NCBI GenBank assembly: GCA_025617745.1
Contig: CM046868.1
Coordinates: 18,976,615-19,040,614, forward strand
Length of the DNA stretch: 64,000 bases
Reading direction: 5' to 3'
From: Heliocidaris erythrogramma
Taxonomy: Eukaryota > Echinodermata > Echinoidea > Camarodonta > Echinometridae
Positions within the stretch are counted from its first letter, which is position 1. Every line of letters begins with the position of its first letter. Positions 11,958 through 23,600 of the stretch are shown one piece after another. The notes beneath the pieces are model-generated. The model saw only the letters and a list, made by a program, of their open reading frames with translations. It did not search any database and was not told the origin of the DNA. The position numbers and the translations under genes were made by a program.

Positions 11958-14900
11958 TTAAAGGAGGACCCATTCATTACACCATATGAAGATACAAATC
12001 AGCGATTATTTTTGGTCTTGCCCCATTTTTGAGGCACGATGGTGCGGGTCTTTTCTTTTTTGCAACTTTTTTGGGGGCCATTTTTTACCATTCTTTGAGA
12101 TACCCAACTTCAACTCTTTTTCCAAGAAATAGAAGAAATAAGGTTCTCTGATAAAGCTCTCCAAGTTCAACTGCACCATCATCACCAAGGTTTAACTCTG
12201 GCACTTACAAGTATTCCGAGTAAGAACATTATAGGTGAATGAAAACGATTGGGAAATTTTACATGTGAAATATCTTAAAGGCATTTTAAGCGTTCATTTT
12301 ACCTATGAATCTTTTTTGTGCAACAGATGTCTTCATCACAGAAAACATAACACGACTTTTCAATTACTTTTCATTAGCCAGAGTGCTTACAAGTCAGTAG
12401 AATTAATTTGCAATTAGGCCAAAGATGTCACATTCTCTGAGCTATTTTTGGAATACTGACTTTTTTATTGACTAATTCAATACGTTTTTATGCAGCATTC
12501 CATCTCGAAGAAAATCTATTGTTTTTTATTTTGTTTTGGTTCATTTTTATATAAAAGCAAAGCAAGAAACCTGCCATACGCACCACAAAACTACTCAGAC
12601 GACATTTTAACAGGTACATGTACTTGGTACTTGATCCTTCTTAATATTTTTAGTTGAAGTTTAACTGCAGGTGGTGTTGGTTGTAGAAGGTGGTCTTGGG
12701 AGACGTCGAAATAAGATACTATATTAGGATATGTAAGTCGCAGGTTTTAGACAACACTTTCATGTCACAACTGAGATGTAATGTCCTTGACTATCACTGG
12801 AACACAATTAGAATTGATATAGATTTATTGGCTGGAATAATTGGCTTAACGTCATAGAATACAAAGCAGACATATGGACGCATAGTGTCATCGTTCTATG
12901 ACTCTGGCTAAAAATAAACTTCGCTTCACAAAAACAACCAATCGATTTGCGCCATCGATTTCTAGAGAATAAAACGGTGTATGACTTCTATCCATACTGA
13001 CGTATGCCCATTGTTCGGATATCTTTGTTGTAATGATGACCCTTTGCACGTCATTTCTTCGAAAAAGAATTTAGCCTAGGTCATTGTTTCCAATAATTTC
13101 ATGTTTTCTCGCACTATATATTATACATATAGTGCTAGAAGGGTAATTTATTTGAAATGGTTCTTCATGATATATCATGCAGAAAATAGAGCTTGAATGA
13201 GGTGAAGGATGGATAATTGCGATGATGAAAGAGAGTGGAAAAGAAGGGAGAGGGAGAGAAAAAGGAACTAAAGGAGACTATTCAGACACATATAATATAC
13301 AGAGAGTTATTTCGTTTCTTTAGTTCGGAGGAATGAACAAGAAGATCCTTTCCCTAAACTCAAGACAAGAGGGCGCTGTTAGATTTTTGCAAGACAGAGA
13401 CATACATGCAAAACGTACAGCTCTGTTTCAGGGTATTTCCTCGAACTCTTTATTTAGTCATCTTCTTAATTCACGCGTCGGGATTTAAAAAAATATTCAA
13501 TAACACTTAGTAAACAGGTTTTTTTTTCTGTTTGATCTTTCCATACTCTTAGGAAGCTATAATAATTTCCGACACACCGTTCCATCTTGAGACGCAAATT
13601 TCATGTTTGCCAAAGAAATACTAAGATAGAACGATTTAAGGCCTATATGACAGAAGGTATGTAAGACCAATCCAGGTTTTACATACCTGTTTGAAGGGGG
13701 GGGGGCACAATTCAGAAAAGGTGGAGAAGTTGCATCAGACCTTTTTAGTGCCTTTGGGGTTTAAATTTTAAAGGGGCACCTTTTCTTTATTTGTGTAAAA
13801 AATTATGGAATGCCAGGTTGGTTTTTAAAAGGGGCAAATCCTGGCTGTCCCACCCCCAATCCGCTGGTCCGGACCAAAATAACAACCACTGATCCGAGTC
13901 ATAGCACTATAACAATTTGATACAGGAGAGGAAAACTGGCCACTGGCCCAAGTCAATCAAAACAATTTTTAATATTTCTTAAAGAGACGGAATGTTTTCA
14001 TCTTTATGTATTTTTACTAATGTATTTTCCATGTATGATATATTCCCTCTGTCTCTTAAACTTATGATATAATTCAGTCTTTTCTTTAAAAGTAAAGAGA
14101 AATATTCTAAATGAATTATTATTGGTTAGATTAATATGAATATTTAGGTCACAGCCAATAGCATAGAATTTATTCCAGAATTGTCTTGAATAGGCCTACG
14201 CATTAATTTCGTTAATCTTCTAGCTACGTGATGAAAGAAAAATTATTTCATTAGATCAGATTGAAAAAAAAAATGTTGTGTCTCCTAAAATGAGCTAATG
14301 GCATACCAAGAGTTTATAATATGGACAAGGCCGATCCATTCGTTTATTTATGTACCATACGTTACTGAAAGTAGAAAACATAAATCAAAACGGAAGGTGT
14401 CATTTCATTCCAGAATTAGGCAGGTCCACAAACTCTAGGTCTATTAGACTGATATACTACATGATTATCATCATCAATTTAAAATGAATATGCGCCGTCA
14501 AATAATCTAATTTGGAAACGCACTGAACAAAAAATATGTGATTTTTACTTTTGTAAACTGTAAACTTTATTTGATTCACGAGTAAACACTAAAATATTGC
14601 ATAACTGAACAACGAAATTGTCACATGAATGATAATGCATGAAATTGGTAACAGCCTGAAAAGAAATTGTCCCTAAACAACTGATCTTACAAAAAATATT
14701 TAGCTTTATGAAAAAATAGATAAAAACAAAGACTGAAAAAATATGATTACAGCAATAATTGAAATTAAAGCCCTTTAAGGACATGTTGTTCCTTATTTCT
14801 AGATGCATAAACGTACATAGAATTAAGAACCTTATCGTAAAATTGTATACTGGAAAATTTGTACTTTTGATGAACATCTTTTAAAGGACAGGGCAAACTA

Positions 14901-15480
14901 GCTATAATTCATCTGGTCCAAGATTACCCCCCCCCCCCCCGACCTCCCTGACGTTTCCCCCAAGTTTAGTTTACTCCCGTTGACTTTTACCCCCCCCCCC
15001 CCCGAAAAAAAAGAAATTAAAAAAAAAATGAAGAGGTCCAGATTTTATTGTAATTCTAAATAGTGAAGGGTGACTCAGTCATATTTTCTGAATCGTGAGA
15101 AGATACCAGATGAATCTGTAACATACTGCAGTGCCCCTCGATGGCTGGACCCAATGAGAAAAATAGTATGGCATTAAAAAAAAGAGCAAATCCGTATTTA
15201 TTTTCTGCCTTCCAAAACGTGGCCACTTGGGTATGGGTGCAAGCTTTCCTTCATTTTTAAGTTTTTTACTTTCTTTTTAACCATATTTTATGCTTAAACA
15301 AGCAAGTTGTTTTTGTCGACATGTACAATTTTTTTTTTATATATATAATTTTTTATTAGGATCGACATGTACAACTGACATTAAGCCTAGGTTCCATAGA
15401 ATTATCAATAAAATAATCTAACAGGAGAATGATTATCATCGCAAAAGGGATTATTTTAGTGCAGTTGAATCTACAAATAC
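10407..15480. other. Five kilobases of non-coding sequence
   Basis: No exon could be supported on either strand. Contents are a CT-rich stretch at 10,840-10,970, a purine-rich (GA)n run at 11,815-11,960, poly-C runs near 14,928 and 14,990, a poly-C-type repeat at 13,690-13,870 and otherwise AT-rich DNA. A 115-residue frame at 11,416-11,763 resembles nothing known to me. Confidence 0.45.
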
Positions 15481-16913
15481 AGGTTTTCCCGCCCAATTTC
15501 GTCAAAATTGCATCCGATTTAACGATGCGATCATTCAATTTCGAGCGAATTTGAATGATCACCGAGATCAACATTCAAAAAGCTAACTAGTTCATTCAAT
15601 TTAATTTTATTAGCATGCGATTTCATGATTTTCTCACATAAACGTGTAAAAAGCGCGTTCAAATTAAAAATGCACGTAAAGTGCATTCAAATTCGCACTA
15701 GCACTGACCTGATGAACGTTAAGGAATTCAAATTCACGAATAGGCAAGCAACTTTAGCATTTGGGCAGTGTTTTTCGTTGCTGCTTATATTCTTTGTAAT
15801 CTGCATCTATTTGAATAAATTATGCAAACTATATGCACCTTGAAATGGGACATTTGCCTTATATTGAACTTTCTCATTCCTTTGACAAACCGCCATCGAA
15901 GCAACAGCTCATATAACTCCACTTTCATAATTTATACATACAATCCAGGCCCCTGTGAACGATTTTGTTACTGGGAGTGCTGTGAGCAGATTAAAAAAAA
16001 AAATGTTTTTGGTATGCATGTTGCTTATCTATGAATGGCGCCCGATGAAGGTGCTTTAAGTGCAAGGGCAAGTGTCCCCATATAAAAACTGGGGGTGCTA
16101 CAGCCAGCGGCGGATCCAGGATTTTGTGATATTCAAAAGATTTTGGGGTCTCTTTTTAACTCCAAAAATCTCTTACAAGCAAAACAAAAAATAGTCATCA
16201 GCATTTTGCTGGCTATACATCACCCCCTACAGCACCCCGCATCCTCAGCCTTCTAGGGGTGCTGTGCACCTCCTCAAAAAATTCTGGGGGTGCTGCACCA
16301 CCCCCAGCACACCCGGTTCCTATATAGGGGGCTGTATACAATTCATTTATACACGACTATGGCGGCGGCTCGAGGAGAGTACATGAATATCTCGAATACG
16401 GACAGGATTAGGTTGGCTGAAGCAATTGGCAACCAGCAAGACTCCCTAGAACTGACCGACATGAAATATGATTAAAATAAACTTTGAAAATGAAAGTTTG
16501 AAAATGAGAAAGAAACTATATAATAAAAAACAGTGAAAAGGGTTGCATAATTATGACGTAAAAAATGAGGTAAGAATTACATAGAACTACAGAACTTGTT
16601 TATGTTAATTGAATTCGAAAGTTCAAAGTGCGAAGGTGTGTGCCGATAAATGAAATTGAAATTGGTATTTGGGACGAAATTGAACGTCTATCCAGCTGGC
16701 GCGAAATTGAATGACAAATTCGCGTCGTTAAATTGAATGGATTTCTCTCTAAATTGAATGAAATAAAATTTAAAAGGAATGATATAAAACGAAACTGAAT
16801 GCTCAAAGAATGAAAATGAACCATGAGAGTAGAGAGTTGACGAAAATTGTTCGAACTTGAACGCCTATTCATGAATTCGAATGCAACTGTGATGAAATTG
16901 GGCGGGAAAACCT
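15481..16913. mobile_element. 1.43-kb element with AGGTTTTCCCGCCCAATTTC terminal inverted repeats
   Basis: The left end AGGTTTTCCCGCCCAATTTC (15,481) is inverted at 16,894-16,913 as GAAATTGGGCGGGAAAACCT. Both subterminal regions are dense in AAATTGAAT/ATTCAATTT motifs, on opposite strands. The middle (about 16,075-16,330) holds a GGGGGTGCTGCACC-rich repeat of the poly-C type. No transposase fragment was seen, so it is probably a non-autonomous DNA transposon. Confidence 0.65.
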
Positions 16914-17467
16914 ATAATATAATCAATTTGACAATTTATGTTCACCATTTACTAGTACAACCAAATCTCTTTCGACTTACGATTATTATCATTCATTACG
17001 GTATAGTGGTCTTATGGGCCTCCGTTAAGCTGGGATGTCCCCCCCCCCCCCCCCCCCGTTCTGCATCATCCATCATCTCCACTGTTCCATTTTATACAGA
17101 AGTAAAACGGGGGTCCGGCTATTCCCCCAAATCACAAAAAAGGGTATCAGAAAAGAAAAGGGGAGTTATATTCCCCAAGAGTCTTTGACAAGAAGAAATA
17201 TAAAGGCATTTAGAAAAAAAGGGGCTGTCCAAATTCACAAAAATCTGTGACAAGCAAAAATGGGCGGTCCATACCCCATGATCCCCACCCCCTCCAATAT
17301 CCGCACCTGATATTATATACCACCTCCAAAACGTAATTTCAGTAATCTAAGTAGGCTCTATACAACTAGTTCGCCTAGTTACTTGTTAGCTTTATCAATT
17401 AACAGATTTGTAAATGAAGAATATTCTAGTTTGGAGTTGAGATCTCTGGCGGTACACAGCATCGTCA
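16914..17467. other. Region downstream of the heparanase-like gene
   Basis: It contains a poly-C run at 17,039-17,057 and a copy of the TCTGTGACAAGCAAAAA repeat (17,150-17,310). This is where the gene's 3' UTR and poly-A site should lie, but I see no convincing AATAAA on the minus strand. Confidence 0.35.
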
Positions 17468-17627
17468 TCATAGGCAAACTGGTGCCTGAGCATGTGGCAG
17501 CACGTAAAAGCCGTAGGATTGTTGCGGTACGACGATGGTGCTTCCAGTGGGGTGCTCCTGGGGTGGGTAGGAGGGAAGTGTCAGGTCATCGTCCATGTGA
17601 AGTCGGCGTCCATTGAGCTTCATTTGT
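17468..17627 (-). CDS. Heparanase-like gene, exon 10 (last coding exon)
   Basis: The acceptor ...CATTAG precedes 17,627. The exon reads QMKLNGRRLHMDDDLTLP then GFYVLPHAQAPVCL and the TGA stop at 17,468. It aligns with the human C-terminal end (VQLNGLTLKMVDDQTLP, then FFVIRNAKVAACI). The split Lys codon AA|A joins exon 9 in frame. It forms the last strands of the C-terminal beta-domain. Confidence 0.9.
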
Positions 17628-20600
17628 CTAATGTTTAAAAAAAAGACAAATAAGTTAATCCACAATGAGATTTTTGGATGAGTGCAGCGGTAGTTTTGAA
17701 AATCGCTCCTCTCGTTCACCCATTACTATACCGCTTTTATTATGTCCATCGCCCTACACCCCCCCCCCCCCCCCCATTCCTGCAAATTAGGTCCAAGAAA
17801 TATGATTTTCTTGCTAAAATACATAGATAACCATTGGCTCGAACACCCTCCCCCCCCCCCCCCCAAAAACAGAAAAAAAAAAAAAAAAAAAAAAGTTCCA
17901 GATACGCCACCGAATTATACTCACTTTGAAAGGAGCCCTTGGAAGCCCATCGGAAGGAAGAGGTATTCGTGGACAGTGGAGTTCAGTAGAGCGCCCCCAA
18001 GGTGAACATGAATGTCATTGATAGGTACCATATTGATAATCATCAGAGTTACTGAGCCTGGCTGGTACATTGGGCTTCAGAGGAAGGTGAAAATGAAGGG
18101 AAGCCCGTGGGTTATTAGGAGTAACAAAGTAATCAACGTTTCAAAGTTTTGAAGAAAAACATGTGATTATGTACATGTACAAAATGAATTTCTAACATAA
18201 TCGTTTGTTATATTTATTTACCTGTACAAATTTCAAAGTCAATCCCTTCACTAATACAAGGTTTTAAAGCATATTATATATACCAGTAAATATTTAGAAC
18301 ATCGTATAGCGAAAGAGAAAAATAAGTTGACGATTTAAAAGGCAAATATGATCACAACACAGGTACAATATATGGATAATGTAGTAGCATGCAGAGATAT
18401 GGCAATATAAGCTTTCAGTTCGAATCATTGCAATACCTTTTCATTTTTTAAATAATACATATAAAAGAAAACTAACAAATGACAAATCATGACACTAACA
18501 GCAAACCTGTTGAAACATTAAACTTTTTACAAAATAACATATACAAAAGGTATATGATTAGAAAAAAAAGAAAGAAAAGAAGATGGTAGAAAAGAGAAAG
18601 TAACTCTTATACTATTTCAACCAAACATATCTTGACAATTCAGTTTGTAGATGCAATACACCAAAATCAAAATGAATAATACTGAAAGTAGGAATAGTGT
18701 ATTTGTACAAGTGATAAAAAGAATCACATGATAACGAAACAAAAACGATTGTACATACATGTATATAAATCACATCTTTGAGATAAGCATGCCCTTAACC
18801 GCATTTTAAAGGAATATATAAATTACGAGTGTCATTGGGTAAAGTATTCCAGACATCAGAACCATTATGCCTAACAGATTTATGAGCCAATACCATGCGA
18901 GGATTGAATAAAAGTATATTAGTCATGTTAGTTGGAAGTCACAGGCAACAGAGCCGACCAATAATGACTTACCTAGCTTTCGTACAATGAGCATATATTC
19001 GGATGAAATTTGAAAAGTCAAAATCTTGTTTACTGGCGTTTTCATGGCGCGATGTCCTGTTTTTTGTAGAAACGACTTTGGAAACGTCTAAGACCCGAGT
19101 TCCCATGAGTCTCTTGTGATATAACAACAGCCAATATTTCTGCAGAAATGCAAATTCATTGGATTTACATGTTAACTTTTTTGTAACCATTAATAAACAA
19201 AACTTTTGATCACACAGACAAATCAAAGTCTGATGTTAAAGGGCAATCCAACATTTGTAATATTAAGTAGATTTGTGTGAAAACAGAAAAATAAGAGAAA
19301 CAGGATGCTGGAAACTTCAAAGAAATTGGATACAGATAAAGTTGTGAAAGTTTGAAAAATGAGGTCATTAAATTATGCAAATGTCAAATTGGCAATTACC
19401 AGCACGGAACTTTATACTACGTCGTGTAGATTTCAGTGATTCCAGGTGTGACGTACTGAGATTGTACCGTGCTGAAATTGTACTTGCGCATGCGCATGCG
19501 CACACACGATTTGCGCACTTCGTAAACATCCGGCGTGCTAAAATTGTTCGGAAAGACTTAAGCTGTATAGCCCCAGCAAATAGGTAAGAATTTTACGGAA
19601 TAAAACGCTATTGAATTGGGCCTATTGACCCTAATGTGCCCAGACGCAGGCAATCTCAGAACACTACAAACTCGGCACGCTTGCAGGCATTCTCAAGTTG
19701 TAGTCCATTTCCCGCGCATGCGCAAAATAACGGTATACATTTTCAGCGCTGGTACAATCTCAGCACGCCACACCGGTCAACACTCCCATTTGTCGTAAAC
19801 TATAGATCGTTAATTAATTTCCATTCCCCTCGATGCAGTATTCGAAATATGTTATAGATAGGTCATTGCCATAAGTTTTCCAAAAAGAAAATGTTCCTAC
19901 GGATAATACTTTTGGAAAAGATTATTCTTATAGAGAGAGAGAGAGAGAAATAAAAAGGTTATCAGCATTTTGGGGTTAACAACACAATTTTGTTTTATTT
20001 CTAAACATCTAAAACACTGCTAAAGGGGGGGGGGGAGGGGGTGAAGACCTAAAACATCCCCCCCCCCCGGGGTCCGGCGTATCTTTTTTTCTGTCAGGAC
20101 TTGCGCCATTAGAGCCCTGGTCAAGAGGCCCGTTTTGAAGACTTTGAGAGAGACTACAACTTAAAGACTTGTATTTTCCCAAAGCTTCACCCTAATTTAT
20201 TTCAGCAAAAGAACATTTTTGTCAATACCTTAATATCCAATCTGACCCTAACGAGACTCGAACTAGAGTCACCTACATGACAATGGCATCGTTTATCCAA
20301 ATGCGCCACACAAGCAACTGCAAGTCAGGTTCGCTCCTTTTATTATATCCCTACAATTTTTTTTCATGAATATTCATGTCGACTTGTCTTGACGTTGGTG
20401 GCGCAAGTCCTGACAGAATAGCCTCAGGGAGACGCCCCCTGAATGTTGTTTTTAACACTGGGATCGTGTGCCACCCCCCCCCCCCCACCCCTCCCCGTCT
20501 CCCTGGATCGCCGTTCTGCACATAATGTAAACAGACAACAACACAGATGAACAAATGATCCGATCTTACCAAATGAGGGTAGAAACTTTCGTCGAATATC

Positions 20601-23600
20601 CCCCCAGTTCTGCCTACCAGTCCTTGCTGGACAATCAGGTGTATTCCAAGACGTGCAGACATTCCCAGCTTATCAAGAAGACTGTTCATAGACGGACCAA
20701 ATTAACGACAATCAATAATTATTACTGTACGACTCACGCAACGATAATTGCTCCCGGTAAATTTGTTTATACCTTGGTCATACCGGCAGAGTGATCGACC
20801 GCAAACAGACCGATCAACATTAATGCCCAGTTCCACTGACCATCGGAGGCTCACCTGGGAAGTGTTTCATCAAGTGTTTTGCCAGTGATTTTTACTGACA
20901 AATTTGCTCTCAGCCAATCAGATGCAAGGATTTCAGTAGCTTATAAAAGTTGTCGGTAAAAATCACTGACTAAACACTTGATGAAACGCCTCCCTGATCC
21001 CTCAAATACGAAAATTTCAGCGTTCCGATGAGTTCCGATGAAATCTGAGCCCACAAGCATATTTTTGGGGCCCCTGTTTTCTAGCAATTCCGATATATAT
21101 CCAACATTGATCGGAGTAATCGGATGAAAGACTGGCAGTCTCTCGATATCTGTCAGCCTTTTTCATCGGCGGCGTCTGACTCATCTGATTGCGGTTGGAG
21201 GGTAATTTGAGGGTGATCTGACACTAACCTGACACTTCCGATAATCGCCCGACACCAATCCGACTAATCGGTTAGTAATCGGAGGGTAATCGGACACTGA
21301 CCCGATACTGCGCGGATTTTTCGCCCACATCGGGAATCGTGTATAAAAGCAGGTCAAGCGGACCCCGAAAAACAGTATACCTCCTGACGCTGTAGCACGG
21401 TTATTGTCCGATGAAAATCTGTAAAGCGCGAGTGCTGGCTGACCCTAGGATCACCCTCCTTTTATAGACCGTTGGCCGGCAGATGTCGCCACTTGTTATG
21501 GGATGAGTGTCAGTGACAGTTCAGTTTATGAGCTATCACCCTCCGATTTCACAACGGATAGTAATCGGACGATGCAAAACATCGTTTACCCTCCGATGAG
21601 TGTTGAATTTGTGCTGGGCGGCTATCGAACACGTCGGGCAGACCGCAGATGAGCGTCCGATGACTGTTAATCATCGGACACTCAACAGACGTCGGCTGGA
21701 CACACCGGATGGTAATCGCTCATCAACTCAACTGCCATCCGACACATATCGCATAGCGAGCGGTGACATCTGATGGCCAACGGACTACAAAAGGAGAGTC
21801 AGCCGACACTCACTTCGCAGATTTACATCAGACACTACAGCACCAAGTTCCTGAAGATGGCTCCAAGAAAGAACAGAAATGTTCGAGGACAGAAGGCAAA
21901 GGAGAGACCTCCCAGCATCAATAACAACGTGGCCTTCTTTGCCTTTTTCTGAGCCTCCTCAGGACCTCAAGGGTTATTGCATCTTGTTGCATACATATAG
22001 TTTGTTGCTGGAGCAAAAAAGCACAGCCCATGTCTAGTTCTGTCAGGAGGTGTAGCCCTCTTTTATACTCGACTGCCGATTTGGGCGACAAATCTGACAA
22101 GTATTGGGTCAGTGTCCGATTACCCTAAGGATAGTAACGGATGTGTCGGATTGGTGTCGGGAGAGTGTTGGAAGTGTCAGATTACTGTCATGGCACCCTC
22201 GGATTACAATCCGACCGCAGTTAGATCAAACAGACCGTTCTGCACATAATGTAAACAGACAACAACACAGATGAACAAATGATCCGATCTTACCAAATGA
22301 GGGTAGAAACTTTCGTCGAATATCCCCCCAGTTCTGCCTACCAGTCCTTGCTGGACAATCAGGTGTATTCCAAGACGTGCAGACATTCCCAGCTTATCAA
22401 GAAGACTGTTCATAGACGGACCAAATTAACGACAATCAATAATTATTACTGTACGACTCACGCAACGATAATTGCTCCCGGTAAATTTGTTTATACCTTG
22501 GTCATACCGGCAGAGTGATCGACCGCAAACAGACCGATAACCAACAAAATATTAGCCATTCGGAGTAATGTGATTTTTTTGTTCTGTGTATTATCGGTCT
22601 GGTGTCGGTCTCGTCTGTGTGACCGTGGTATTACACATCCTTTAACCTAATACCTCAGTCACACCAACGATACCGGCACAAGATCGACAACAGACCGAAC
22701 AAAAATTGGCACTGCCCCCACTGAACAATATTACGTCAGTTTGGAGTCGGGTTGGCGGTGTGACTAATAGCCCCATTCCACTGACCATCGGAACCTAATC
22801 TGAAGCCCATCTGATCCCAATTTTGCAAAAATTACAGCGATCCGATGAGTTCCGATGAAAAATCACCCGACATCCGCTTTTTTTGTGCCCAACATTGACC
22901 CAACATTGATCGGGGTAATCTAATGAAAGACTGGTAGCGGCCCAATGTCTGTCCGCCGTTTTCATTGGCGGCGTCCGATTGATCTAATTGCGGTCGGATT
23001 GTAATCCGAGGGTGCCATGACAGTAATCTGACACTTCCAACACTCTCCCGACACCAATCCGACACATCCGTTACTATCCTTAGGGTAATCGGACACTGAC
23101 CCAATACTTGTCAGATTTGTCGCCCAAATCGGCAGTCGAGTATAAAAGAGGGCTACACCTCCTGACAGAACTAGACATGGGCTGTGCTTTTTTGCTCCAG
23201 CAACAAACTATATGTATGCAACAAGATGCAATAACCCTTGAGGTCCTGAGGAGGCTCAGAAAAAGGCAAAGAAGGCCACGTTGTTATTGATGCTGGGAGG
23301 TCTCTCCTTTGCCTTCTGTCCTCGAACATTTCTGTTCTTTCTTGGAGCCATCTTCAGGAACTTGGTGCTGTAGTGTCTGATGTAAATCTGCGAAGTGAGT
23401 GTCGGCTGACTCTCCTTTTGTAGTCCGTTGGCCATCAGATGTCACCGCTCGCTATGCGATATGTGTCGGATGGCAGTTGAGTTGATGAGCGATTACCATC
23501 CGGTGTGTCCAGCCGACGTCTGTTGAGTGTCCGATGATTAACAGTCATCGGACGCTCATCTGCGGTCTGCCCGACGTGTTCGATAGCCGCCCAGCACAAA

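Noticed and set aside
14545..14877. 110-residue minus-strand frame
   Set aside because: Phe/Ile/Asn-rich translation expected by chance in AT-rich DNA; no family resemblance.
18740..18960. Retroposon-like sequence between exons 8 and 9 as an extra exon
   Set aside because: Exons 8 and 9 already join in phase with full coverage of the family alignment.
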